Assembly (NCBI RefSeq): GCF_027887165.1
Contig: NC_077228.1
Location: forward strand, 104,241,179-104,305,178
Origin: Monodelphis domestica
Lineage: Eukaryota > Chordata > Mammalia > Didelphimorphia > Didelphidae
Length of the DNA: 64,000 bases
Direction of reading: 5' to 3'
Each line of letters opens with the position of its first letter. The first letter of the stretch is position 1. Position numbers and translations under genes: made by a program. Positions 44,701 to 54,232 of the stretch are shown piece by piece. Under the pieces are notes generated by a model that had not been told where the DNA came from, ran no database searches, and saw nothing but the letters and a program-made list of their open reading frames with translations.

Positions 44701-46461
44701 AGTGGCAGGATTCAAACTTATGTCCTCTGATTTTAAATCATAAGATCTGAAATTAGATTTTAATTCCTTTTCCCCACTGTCCCACTGGTTCTGTTCTATG
44801 AGAGAATCAGAGACAGAGACAGAGACAGAGACCTAGCCTCTGTCTCATAGCCTTTCCCTTTATTGACTTCAACATTCTGTTTTAGGTTTTGAAGGGGTGT
44901 GAATGAATACTTCAGAATCCAAGAAGTGATGTGATACTTTCTCTGCCTCCCCCACCCCTAACAAGCCCTGGCCTTGCTACCTCTTATCCCACCCTCCCTG
45001 ACTCCTTCTATCCCGTCCCAAACCACATGCCTTCTTGAGCTGCTTGAGGTTGCTGGAACGTATGGCAGCTAGCAGTTGGTCCCGGGAGTTCTTCTCCTGT
45101 GCTGGGAGGACCTTATCTCCCATCTTCCTTTGGGTGGCTGGAGAAAGGGAATTCCTCAGGTTCTCTGGCAGGAGGGGTGGAGCCAGAGGAGGTGGGGGTG
45201 GGGGTGGAGCCGCTGGACTGCCACCCTTTTTCGGGGAGTTCTTCGGGGAGGGCTTTGGGGATGGCTGTGGTGATGGCTTAGGGGAGCCCTTGGGCAAGGT
45301 CCCAATCTTGGGTACTGTCAGCTGGTCCTTCTTCTCCCCACCCCCACCCTGTGCCAGTTTCTGCTCCTGTAGCCTTTTCTGCCTCTGTTTGTCCATGTTA
45401 CGGCTGAGCAGATTGGTGACAGTCATCCGGGGACCTGCCAGCTCAAAGTGATAGCCTAATTTGAGCAGCGTGGTGTTCTCCTTAAGGAGCTTGGCAATCT
45501 CCATTTCTGTCTTGCCCCCGCAGATGTGTCTTTGATTATGGAAGCGTAGCTCCGTCAACGTGTTGTTCTGGAGCAGAGCCCGGAAGATGGCAAGGATGCC
45601 TTTGCCAGTGATGTGATTCGAGTCCAAGTTGACACTGGTGATGGTCTTGTTGGCCTTGAGCATGATGGCGATGGCAAAAGCCACGTGGTCATCGGCCCGA
45701 GTGTTGGCCAAGGCAAACACCTTGACCACGGTGTTGAATTCCAGTGCTTCGGTGAATTTGACCAAAATCTCATTTGTGATGCAGTCTGAGTTGTTGACGT
45801 TTACTTCTGTCATCTCTGGGTCATTGTTCTTCACCTTTTCCAGAGGTTCATCAAAGATGCTGGGGGCTGCTTCTTCTTCTGCCTTGGCTGGAGTCTCTGG
45901 GGCCTTGGCAGGGTTACTGGGGCTGGGCTTCCCAGACTCTGCTGTCTTAATATCCTTGGCCTTGATGTCATCCTTGGGTTCCTTTTGGGTGACAGACTCC
46001 CCCTTCTTCACTTTGCCATCTTCTTTCTTGGCCTCCTCTTTGCCACTCCCTGTCTTCAGTTTCTCTTCCTCCTTTTTTTTATCTGCCTCACTTTTATCGC
46101 TTCCCTTCTCCTTCTCTTTGTTCAGACTTCTGCTCCTTTCAATCCCTTTCTTCTCGTCCTCCTTCCTGGCTGCCACTGTCTTTTCTTCTCCTCTCCCATC
46201 CTTCCCTGTCTCTTTCTTGTCCACAGCGGCTCTGACCCTGCCCTTATCGATGCCCCTCAAGACTTTGTCATCCTTGAACTTCTCTTTGCTTTTGCCATCT
46301 GCTTCATCTTTCTCTCTCTGTCTGTTTATCTTTGGACTCTCCTTCTTCTGTTCTCTTCCCAGCTCTGAGTCCCGTTTGGAACTAAGGCCTTTTTTACTGG
46401 CATCCCTAGCCCTTTCATCTCCATTCTTGACATCTGTCTTGGTTTCTACTTGCCTGCTTTC
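40053..46461 (-). CDS. LMOD1: Leiomodin-1, coding exons 2 and 3 (5' partial, 485 residues visible)
   Basis: Large exon 46461-45031 (477 codons, phase 0, acceptor CTCCCTAG) plus last exon 40079-40053. Reading begins ESRQVETK; an apparent start at 46260 is only an internal TTG (Leu), so the exon extends 67 codons further 5'. Leiomodin-1 nucleates actin filaments in smooth muscle. Order of parts: K/E-rich low-complexity region (visible residues about 1-195); tropomodulin-like leucine-rich-repeat actin-binding domain (about 200-357, with [11 protein letters not shown] and [12 protein letters not shown]); basic linker; SPKPSP repeats; a run of seven prolines; and a C-terminal WH2 actin-binding helix ([18 protein letters not shown]). 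The first exon, with the tropomyosin-binding region, was not found in 46462-64000. The low-complexity region seems roughly 25 residues shorter than human as I recall it. The intron between uses a GC donor. Confidence 0.96.
40303..40556 (+). mobile_element. Short L1 3' end in LMOD1 intron 2
   Basis: AACAACTGCCTGATCACATG through GGTCTTGATCAATGACACAT to an AT-rich tail. A perfect 15-bp target duplication AAACTTAACCCTTCA flanks it (40288-40302 and 40557-40571). Antisense to LMOD1. Confidence 0.9.
40605..40790 (+). repeat. MIR/CORE-SINE in LMOD1 intron 2
   Basis: GACAAATCACTTTACCTCTG, CAGTTTCCAGATCTACAAAA and GGTGGTGAGGGCCAAATGAC. Confidence 0.7.
40793..40983 (-). repeat. Type A SINE in LMOD1 intron 2
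   Basis: TTTTTAAAAACCTTGTCTTC through AGTCACCTAGCTGTCTCC; about 190 bases with many substitutions. Confidence 0.8.
40984..41159. mobile_element. Old hAT-like DNA transposon remnant
   Basis: Left end CAGGGGTTCTTAATCT and the complement of the right end CAGGGATTCTCAACAT form imperfect inverted repeats. The interior TTTAAAAACATTATTCTGAG recalls an ancient mammalian hAT family. No target duplication survives. A related fragment is near 63595. Confidence 0.5.
41686..42070. repeat. CT-rich complex microsatellite ending in (CA)n
   Basis: Mixed (TC)n, (TCTG)n and TTTC/CCTC runs for about 365 bases, then ACACACACACACATACAC at 42052-42070. Explains the S/L-rich and R/E-rich frames over it. Confidence 0.93.
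42071..42940. other. LMOD1 intron 2, no feature recognised
   Basis: No SINE, L1 or exon-like stretch found. It may hold old repeats below recognition. Confidence 0.4.
42945..43115 (-). repeat. Type B SINE, reverse
   Basis: TGACCCCATTTAGGGTTTTC, TTACTGGAGTGGTTCACC and AGATGAGGAAACTGAGGCAA. Confidence 0.75.
43495..43690 (+). repeat. MIR/CORE-SINE
   Basis: TATGTGACCCTGGGCAAATC, CATTTCCTCATCTGTAAAAT and CTTATGTTCCTTCTAGCTCT. Confidence 0.75.
44005..44192 (-). repeat. Type A SINE, reverse
   Basis: AAACTCTTACCTTCCATC through CTGAACCCAAGATCTCTTG to GCTACCTAGCTGCTCC. Confidence 0.8.
44299..44561. repeat. (ATCT/ATCC)n microsatellite, C-run and (TC)n
   Basis: Interrupted tetranucleotides CATCTATCTATCCATC for about 220 bases, then twelve C at 44520-44531, then a (TC)-rich end. 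An L2-type 3' end lies just left (CTTAGCACCATGCTG; TTAATAAATGC). Confidence 0.9.
45025..45033 (-). other. LMOD1: Non-canonical GC splice donor of LMOD1
   Basis: On the minus strand, ...CTCAAGAAG|GCATGT. Exon 2 must end at 45031 for the conserved [10 protein letters not shown] junction, so the intron starts with GC, not GT. The nearest GT is 4 bases further (GCAT|GTGGTT) and would shift the frame to a stop after KKACGST. The AAG|GCATGT context resembles other functional GC-AG introns. Confidence 0.8.
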
Positions 46462-46660
46462 CTAGGGAGAATTCAGAAAGAAAAAATAAATAAACATGCA
46501 GCAATAACTAGTTTGAGAGGGTGTTGAGTGGTAGGACATGGAGTGGGAGTCCTAAGCATGACCTTCAAGTCTCTAAATAGTTTTATGCAGTGATTAGCCA
46601 TTTTCCATTCTTCATTGAGGGTGCTAGAGTTTAAACCTCAACAGAAGGGACGGACATAAG
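46462..46660 (-). other. LMOD1: LMOD1 intron 1, 3' end
   Basis: Polypyrimidine-like TTTCTGAATTCTCCCTAG acceptor, then unremarkable intron. The 17.5 kb to the right end is treated as LMOD1 intron 1; no first exon was recognised. Confidence 0.6.
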
Positions 46661-46850
46661 AATTTTTTTTTTAATCCTTACCTTCTGTCTTAGTATCAGT
46701 TCTAAGACAGAAGAGCAGCATAGACTAGGCAATCAGGGTTAAGTGACTTGCCCAAGGTCACATAACTAGGAAGCATCTGAGACTAGATTTAAACTCCCAA
46801 CTCTAGACCCAGGCATTCTATCCACTGTCTTCCTTAGCTGTCCCAAAGGA
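46660..46850 (-). repeat. Type A SINE, reverse
   Basis: TTTTTTTTAATCCTTACCTT, CTTGCCCAAGGTCACATAAC and TCCTTAGCTGTCCCA. Confidence 0.8.
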
Positions 46851-47334
46851 AAAATTTCTTCAGTTAATAATAATAGCTCCCATTCCTGTGACAGAGGGAG
46901 ATCAGTAGCCTGGAAAAGTGGATCTAAAGCCTTGGCCTTAGAGCTCAGAAGACCAAGTTCAAGTCCCTCTGGCAGATACACAGTGGCTGTTTCACCCTGG
47001 GCAAGTCATTTAATCTCTCAGGGCTGTAGGCAACTCTTTAAAACGGAAAACTGCAGAGACTGCGATGATCTACATTGGTAGAGGGAGTTTCTTCATCTGG
47101 AATTCCCTGTATTGATGAACTGACAAGTCTAATACCTATCCCTATTCCTATAACATTAAAGTTTGTGTAATTCATTCTGTACAACAACCCAATGAGGTAG
47201 ATCACAAAAATAGCATCCTTGTTTTATATAAAAGGAAACTGGCATTCAAAGAATTTAAAAGTAAATTTTAAAAGCCACCATGCAGTATGTGTTGGAATGG
47301 GGATTTGAACTCAGGTCTCCAGATTCAAGTGCTT

Positions 47335-47755
47335 AAAAAAAAAAAAAAACCTTTACCTTCGATCTTAGTGTCAATACTAAGTATCAGCTCCAAGGCAGAA
47401 GAGGGGTAAAAGCTGGGCAATGGGAGTTAATATGATTTGCCCAGAGTCACACAGTTAGTATCTAAGGTCATATTTCCTTTTTTTTTTTTAAATACTTACC
47501 TTCCATCTTGGAACCAATACTGTGTATTGGTTCTAAGGCAGAAGAGCGGTTAGGGCTAGGCAATGGGAATTAAGTGACTTGCCCAGGGTCACCCAGCTAG
47601 GAAGTGTCTGAGGCCAGATTTGAACCTAGGACCTCCCATCTCTAAGCCTGGCCCACGGAGCTACCCAGCTGCCCCATTTAAGGTTAGATTTCAACGCAAA
47701 ACCTCCTGTCTCCAGGTCTGGCTCTCTATCCACTGAGCCATCTAGCTAACCCTAT
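47335..47755 (-). repeat. Nested pair of type A SINEs
   Basis: The outer copy (about 47335-47476 and 47693-47755) is split by an inner copy in the same orientation (47477-47678). The junctions carry a 14-bp near-duplication TAAGGTCATATTTC / TAAGGTTAGATTTC. The inner copy is less diverged, as expected for the later insertion. Confidence 0.88.
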
Positions 47756-48109
47756 CTAAAGTTCTTGACAGTAAAATGAATAAACAAAGGGGGCTCCTCT
47801 CCTACAGAAAATGGCCTTGTCTCTCTCATATAATTCAGAATCAGTCTTGCCTAGGGGGATGGAGAAGAAATGGGTGGAAAAGAACTCAGGAGGACCTTGT
47901 AAGTTCTTGGGTTCTGGGGTTTTGTGACTCTCATCTTGGTTATTAGAATGACATAAATGTTAAATGAGATTACACCGAAAGAAAAAATACCCATCATTCT
48001 AAGGACTCGTGCTCAGCAATACCTATACAGTCAGAAGAACCCCAGAATCACGGAATGGATTCTTACAGAGAAGACTCTCCTCTTAGTAGGCTGTAAGAGC
48101 TGTGGAAAA

Positions 48110-48368
48110 ACAACTGCTTTGATTACATGGGTTGAGGAGGATACGATGGGGTGTAAACTCTAAATGATCATCCTAGTGCAAACATCAACAACATGGAAAT
48201 AGGTTCGGATCAAGGACACATGTAAAACCCAGTGGAATTGCGCATTGGCTATGGAAAGAGGGGGGAGGGGAGAGAAAGAATATGATTCCTGTAACCAAGG
48301 AATAATATTCTAAATTGACTAATCAACTACAATTTTCAAAATAAATAAATTAATTAAAAATTTTTTAA
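48110..48368 (+). mobile_element. Short L1 3' end with perfect 15-bp target duplication
   Basis: Starts ACAACTGCTTTGATTACATG, contains AATAGGTTCGGATCAAGG and ends in an AT-rich tail. AAGAGCTGTGGAAAA is exact at 48095-48109 and 48369-48383. Confidence 0.92.
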
Positions 48369-48424
48369 AAGAGCTGTGGAAAAGCACTGCTCATCTCTCT
48401 CTTTTAAGTCACTCATCTTCTGAC

Positions 48425-48605
48425 TTCAAATCTGGCCTCATATGCTTACTAGCTGTGTGACCTTGGGCAAGTCACTCAACCCTGTTTACCTCAGTTTCCT
48501 CATCTGTAAGATGAACTGGAAAAGGAAATGGCCAACCACTCCAGTATTTTTATAAAAAAAAAAAAACAAACCCCAACCCAAATGTAGTCATAGAAATTGG
48601 AATGT
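48425..48605 (+). repeat. Type B SINE
   Basis: CTGTGTGACCTTGGGCAAGT, CAGTTTCCTCATCTGTAAGA, GGAAAAGGAAATGGCCAACC and CACTCCAGTATTTTTATAAA. Confidence 0.8.
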
Positions 48606-49160
48606 GCCTGAAAAATAAGCAAACAACAATAAAAATGACCTGAGAAGATCTAGTCAAGATTCCATCCTGCTCATCTGGCCCCAGGGCCCTCCACAAAGGG
48701 AACACAGGGCTGGTTCTATGGAAACATTTTGTACCTGCACCACAAACAGATGCCATCAGGGACCTGGCCTGAGTTTATTTAGCAAAGAAAGTTCTTGGCT
48801 CCCTGGTCTGAATCACAGTGGGCAGTCAGAGGGCACGAAGTTTGGTGAGGCATGGCCTTGGAATGCCCCTCCTCCCTCCACTTTAGGCAAGTGAGTCTCA
48901 GGTCACACAGCAGGATCTATTTGGGGGAGGGTCCTGGGAGCCAAGGATTCTGCAAAGCCTTGTTCTCATGGAGCCTCCCATTCTTTGTCACCTTCTGACA
49001 CTCTGAATGGACCATGGTTACTCCTGGGGGGGATTCATCAGCTCATTTCCCAGAGCAACTAAGTGTAGCTGAGACTGTGTAAGACATTTGGGAAAGATGA
49101 GTTCAGGAGAGAGGATCTTTTCATTCATATATTATTAGTAACATATTTCTACAAACTTTA
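48606..49160. other. LMOD1 intron 1, unique-looking
   Basis: No repeat recognised, no exon seen. 48780-49100 looks single copy. Confidence 0.4.
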
Positions 49161-49164
49161 ATCT

Positions 49165-49244
49165 TTTTTTTTTAACCCTTACCTTCTGTCTTAGAATTGA
49201 TACTAAGTATTGGTTACACGATAGAAGAACAGTAAGGGCTAGCC
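49165..49244 (-). repeat. Truncated type A SINE, reverse
   Basis: TTTAACCCTTACCTTCTGTC to AGTAAGGGCTAG. It is cut off where the next hAT element starts, and its remainder is not found on the other side. Confidence 0.75.
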
Positions 49245-49445
49245 CCATGTTGGTGAGCCTATGGCACAGGTGCCAAAGGGGGCTGCTCCCCTTCTCCTCT
49301 CCATGCTCCTGAGGACGTTTCTCACATCACCCTCTCCTCTGCCCAGCAGCCCAATGTGAGCACTTCATCCCTCCTCTGTCTGGGGTAAGGCTATGGCGTG
49401 AGGTGCAGTGTGGGCACTCAGTCTCTAAAAGGTTCACCATCACTG
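49245..49445. mobile_element. OposCharlie-like non-autonomous hAT element
   Basis: The left end CCATGTTGGTGAGCCT and the complement of the right end CAGTGATGGTGAACCT are inverted repeats with four or so differences. The interior CCCAGCAGCCCAATGTGAGC and GTGGGCACTCAGTCTC match a hAT family common in opossum as I recall. No clean 8-bp duplication is seen, so a deletion may have followed insertion. Confidence 0.65.
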
Positions 49446-49904
49446 TCATAGGACATGGACCCAGAGATCCTCAGGTGGGTAGAGGGTAGGGAGGTGACTG
49501 CATGATGTTACAGGCCTTATTTATGGGGAAATCATCCTAGTCTAGATATTGCTCATAACTTGGCCCTGGCCAAAGGCACTACAAAAACGAGATCTAGACG
49601 GTTAACCTCAGTGCCCTGCTGGATACTATCGAGCAATCTAATGAATGGCAGAATTTCAGAGTTGGAAGAGACCTCAGCAGCCATCTAGATCAGCCAATAT
49701 GATAAAGGAATCCCTCTTACTAATAACTGAGCCTCAGCATCAGAAGACCTGGGGTCAAGTTCTGACTGACACGTACTGGTTGTGTAATCCTAGGCAAAAT
49801 ACTTAATTTCTCAGCACCAATATTGATATAGTGCTTTAAAGTTTCCACTACACTCTACATACATTATCTCATTTGATCCTCACAACATCCCTGCATGATA
49901 GGGG

Positions 49905-50085
49905 CTTTTTTTTTTTAATCCTTACCTACCATCTTAGAATCCATACTGTGTATTGGTTCCAAGGCAGAAGAATTGTAAGGACTAAGCAATGGGGGTTAAG
50001 TGACTTGCCCAGGAAGTGTCTGAGGGCAAATTTGAACCCAGGATTTCCCATCTCTAGACCTGGCTCTCAATCCACTGAGTAAAGG
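49905..50085 (-). repeat. Type A SINE, reverse
   Basis: TTTTTTTTTAATCCTTACC through GCAAATTTGAACCCAGGATT to CTCTCAATCCACTGAG; about 10 bases are lost after CTTGCCCAGG. Confidence 0.85.
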
Positions 50086-50284
50086 TTGAGTAATTTGCCC
50101 CGGGTCACATACCTAGTAAGTGTCTGAGGCGGGATTTGAACTCGGGTCTTCATCACATTTGACTCATTGCTCTATTCACTATACTACTATCCAGCTACTG
50201 TAACTCAAAGAAGGTACCAGTCTGTATTGGTAAAGAGGATTTCCTTACCAGGGTGTTCCCTGTCTCAATGAAATCATACATCCA

Positions 50285-50470
50285 GGCACTGCCTCTTCTC
50301 TGACTAGCTGTGTGACCCTGGGCAAGTCACTTTACTCAGTTTGCCTCAGTTTTTTATCTGCAAAATTAGCTGGAGAAGGAAATGGAAAACCACTCAAGTA
50401 TCTTTGCCAAAAAAAAAACCCAAATGGGGTCAAGAAGAGTCATACAAGACTGAAAAATAACTGCACACAA
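50285..50470 (+). repeat. Type B SINE
   Basis: AGCTGTGTGACCCTGGGCAA, GCTGGAGAAGGAAATGGAAA and CCAAATGGGGTCAAGAAGAG. Confidence 0.8.
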
Positions 50471-50589
50471 GATTTACAAAGTATTTTACTTGCATTATCT
50501 ACTGGTGGATTCTCAGAACTTTCTGAGCAAAGATATCTGACTACTCATGGGGCTGTCCAGTTTGAGCTGGTATTAGGAGTAGGCTAGGA

Positions 50590-51900
50590 GGGGAGAGAGA
50601 GAACCATAGGTGGCCTTGGCCCCCTTTTCTCCTCATCTCTCCCTTGGTCTCTTCTTTCTTCCTCACCCCTCCATGCACACAAAAAATCCCTGACTCATGG
50701 GGCCAGCAGGATAAGCCCTTCCTGGCAGTTTCCCTGTCCTGCCCATCCTATCATCATAGCCTTCTTCCATGTCAACTCCATGTTGGCCTACAGAGCTGGC
50801 TTTCCCTTCACAGCCAGGCCAAAGTTGGTCTCTAAGCATTGGGCTTCCATTTTGGTCTCCCCCTTTCTTCCTTCCCTCCTTCCACATGGCCTTCCTCCAA
50901 GAAACCCCACACCTTTACCATGCCTTAACTCATAGAATCAAGAGTTCAAAGGACTTTGGAGGTGATCGAAGAATCAATCCTCTTCCTCTGCATCAGCCTG
51001 ATCCCTCCTGGAGCCATTAAGGCTCACCTGGTACCTCCTGGCCCCCTCTGTTATGTCTGGACCCTCGGATGATGCCCAGGGCTCCTTAGAGCCCCCTTGG
51101 AGGGCCCTCGCCATATGGGCCCCTCCACGTGTCAGTTTCAGAGCAGGCATGCTAGACCTTTAAAAAGAATCTAATAAAAAACAGGTTGGTGGGAGGGAGG
51201 GCTGGGAGAGGGGGGAGGTGGCCAATTCATCTGCCGTTTCCTCCAAATAGTTCGGAATGAGCAGGGTTGGGGCCTGTTGCAGCTCGCAGCCCTCAGAACC
51301 TCTCAGACATTTCCTTAAAAGGAAAAGGAGACCAAATCCCTCGCTGGCCTGGGATCTCGGCGTTCAGAGTTACTGAGCTCTTTTGGGCACAAACCAGAGC
51401 TGTCTCCCATACGCCTCTCGACAAAGGAACACTAAGCCCTCTGTTTGACCCCCTTATTCTGAGATGGGTGGCCGAGTACTCCCCAGATGCCTCGAGCGGC
51501 TCATTTATCTCGTCTCCAGGCCAGGCTCCATTCAGCTTCATCTCTTGGAGTTAGAGGGATCCGGGTTAGACATAAAGCAGAACTTCTTACGGGTGGGAAG
51601 CCTAGAAAGGTGTGACTCCGAGCCGTAGCATCTCTCTCCTTGGGGACATCTTTAGGAAGAGGAGCATGATGTCCTCAGACCTCATTTACGGGGAAATCCC
51701 TCCCAGAGCCACCGCCCCTATGGAAAATGGGAGGAAAATGGGATTCCCATGATTAACCCGCCCCAGGGCCCTGCTGCCTACTATGGACTGGAAAGTCCTG
51801 CTTGGAGACAGAGAGAATATTGTCAGGTCTGCAAAGCGATGGCACCCCTTGCTGATCACAGCGCCCAGAATATTACAGGCTCTTACAACATTTCTGTTGG
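50590..51900. other. Repeat-poor, partly GC-rich block in LMOD1 intron 1
   Basis: No young SINE or L1 for about 1.3 kb, in contrast to its flanks. Contains CCCCTCCACGTGTCAG (E-box CACGTG), GCCATATGGGCC (a degenerate CArG-like box) and CCCTATGGAAAATGGG. No exon or protein signature; a regulatory role is inference only. Confidence 0.35.
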
Positions 51901-51929
51901 TATATTGCCATGCTCCTAGGGGGCACAAC

Positions 51930-52275
51930 GGAGAGACCACCTGGGTCTGAAGTCAAGAAGACCCAAGTTCAAATCCAGCCCCAGATCCTTCTTAGTTTTG
52001 TACCTTAGGCAAGATACTTCATTTCTGTTTGCCTCAGTTTCTTCAATTGTAAAATGGGAGTGATAAATAGTAGCATCTGCCTTCCAGATTTGCTGTGAGG
52101 ATCCAATGAGATATTTGTAAAGTTTATAGCACAGTGCCTGGCATGTTGTAAGTGCTAGAGAAATGTTATTTATTATTCTGTGTTAGCTCCCAGATTTGTT
52201 GTGAGGATCAAACAAAATATTTATGAAAGCATTTACTGGTACATAGTAAATTCTATATAGATTTTATCTATTACC
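51930..52275 (+). repeat. MIR/CORE-SINE, long copy
   Basis: AGTCAAGAAGACCCAAGTTC, TTTGCCTCAGTTTCTTCAAT, AGGATCCAATGAGATATTTG and CACAGTGCCTGGCATGTTGT. Confidence 0.75.
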
Positions 52276-52484
52276 ATTGTTATTCTCTGAACTGAACTGA
52301 ATTAAGTTGAATTTCCCCCATAGTTCCTCCCACTGTCTCTCTTGGTCACATAAACTGATGGGTGTCTATCCCTTGGCTTTATTTATTTATATCTGCTTGG
52401 TTGATTGCCTTCTATGGAGCGAGAGAGACACAACACGATGTCTCTTCCCTCTTTTTTCTTTTCTTTTCTTTCTTCCCTTAAAAA

Positions 52485-52665
52485 AATTTTTTTAAACCCT
52501 TACCTTCTGTCTTAGAATCAGTACTATGTATTGGTTCTAAGGTAGAAGAGTATTTAAGGGCTAGGCAATGGGGGTTTAAGTGACTTGCCCAGGGTCACAC
52601 AGCTAGGAAATGGCTGAGGCCAGATTTGAACCTACGACCTCCTGTCTCTGAGCCTAGCTGGCTCA
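52485..52665 (-). repeat. Type A SINE, reverse
   Basis: TTTTTTTAAACCCTTACCTT through GATTTGAACCTACGACCTCC. Confidence 0.88.
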
Positions 52666-52704
52666 GTCTAGTTTTCTGTCTCCAACTCATAATGTTTTGA
52701 GGTT

Positions 52705-52903
52705 TTTTTGAACCTTTACCTTCTGTCTTAGAATCTCTACTGTGTATTGGTTCCAAGGCAGAAGAATGGTAAGGGCTAGGCAATGGGGGTTAGGTGACTT
52801 GTCCAGGGTCACACAGCTGGGAAGTGTCTGAGGTCAAATTTGAACCCAGGACCTCTCCTCTATAGGCCTGGCTCTCTATCCACTGAGCAACCCAGCTACC
52901 CCT
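52705..52903 (-). repeat. Type A SINE, reverse, second copy
   Basis: TTTGAACCTTTACCTTCTGT through TTTGAACCCAGGACCTCTCC to GCAACCCAGCTACCCC. Nearly identical to the copy at 55680-55876, including CTCTCCTCTATAGGCCTGGC. Confidence 0.92.
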
Positions 52904-53009
52904 CTTCCCTCTTTTTACAAGTCTTTATACTACTTCCTCTGGGAAATACTCCCTGATTACCCATGAAGAAGAGGGGGAATCTCACCATCATCAGATGCCT
53001 GGTACTGTG

Positions 53010-53240
53010 CAAAACACTTTTTTAGTGATGTCTGACTCTTCATGACCCCAAGAGACTGGAGTGGTTTTGCATTTTCTTCTCCAGCTCATTTTACAGATGA
53101 GGAAACTGAGGCCAAAAGGTTAATTGACTTGTCCAAGGTCATACAGCTAGTTAATATCTGAGGCCAGATTGGAATACATGAAGATGAGTCTTCCTGACTC
53201 CACGCTCTGCACCCTATCCACTACCCTACCCAGCTATCAC
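53010..53240 (-). repeat. Type B SINE, reverse
   Basis: GAGACTGGAGTGGTTTTGCA, CATTTTACAGATGAGGAAAC and GAGTCTTCCTGACTCCACG. Confidence 0.8.
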
Positions 53241-53935
53241 ACCATCATCAGATCCAAATCCTTATTCTTAGACAAGGAGAGAAGAAAATCAGGGCTGTTT
53301 TTATGAATCTGTACACTCAGAACTTTTTGGCACTCCATAGTGATATGTTCCTCTTTGTAAATGCCAGTCACTTCCTCAAACAGAATGACAAGAAAGCTGG
53401 AGAAGACCTGGGTTCAGGTCTCTGCTTAGGACCATGTACAAGCTTCTTCACCTTCCTCAGCCTCAGTTTTCTGATCTATAAAATGAGGCAGTTGGACTGG
53501 AAGATCTAGAAATTCTTACTAGAATTCAGATCTCTCCTTCACTTTCCTTTCCAAAGACCCAGTTAACTGAGGGGGAGATTATGCCTATCATAGCATAAAC
53601 CAGGCTCTGCATGACTTGGGCACCAGAGAATGGGGCAAGGTCTCCACAAAGAAAGGCAAGAGGAGCCAGTGGGCTTAAGTGGCAGCAGCAGGCAGCAGGC
53701 AGGTTAGATATCACATGGAGTTAGAATGTGTGTCAGGATCCCTTTCTTTTGTAGAGTTTTCAGGATCAACCAGGATTCCTCTCCAAGCCCCATCTGCTTG
53801 GGATGTGGTAGTGCCTGCAGGGGAATGGACAGAGACCATCCCCCCTTCAAGATCCAGACCAGGGAAATTCCACTTTCCTGCCCCAAAAACCAGAATGGAT
53901 CAGCTGTCAAGTGAATATAGTCAAGAGTTAAAGCT

Positions 53936-54232
53936 GACGCTATCCACATTCAGAGGAAGAACCGTGGGAGCAGAAACACAGAAGAAAAACAACTGCTCTA
54001 TCACAAGGATTGATGGGGATATGATTGGAGATGTAGACTCTAAGCGATCACCCTAGTGCAAATATCAATAATATGGAAATAGGTCTTGATCAATGACACA
54101 TTTAAGCCCAGTGGGATTGCTCATTGGCTATGGGAGGGGGTGGGGGAAGGGAGGGAAAGAACATGATTCTTATAACCATGGGAGAATATTCTAAATGAAT
54201 TAATTAAAAATTTCAAAAAAATAAAATAAAAT
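53936..54232 (+). mobile_element. Short L1 3' end with target duplication
   Basis: GAGGAAGAACCGTGGGAGCA, GATTGATGGGGATATGATTG, GGTCTTGATCAATGACACAT and an A-rich tail. Flanked by AGTTAAAGCT (53926-53935, 54233-54242). Confidence 0.88.

Noticed and set aside
46258-46260. Start of LMOD1 at 46260
   Set aside because: The codon is TTG inside a continuous coding exon; reading and an AG acceptor extend to 46461, and the true start lies in a missing first exon.
45629-46465. 278-residue plus-strand frame opposite LMOD1
   Set aside because: Antisense shadow of the LMOD1 large exon; composition is the complement of K/E-rich codons.
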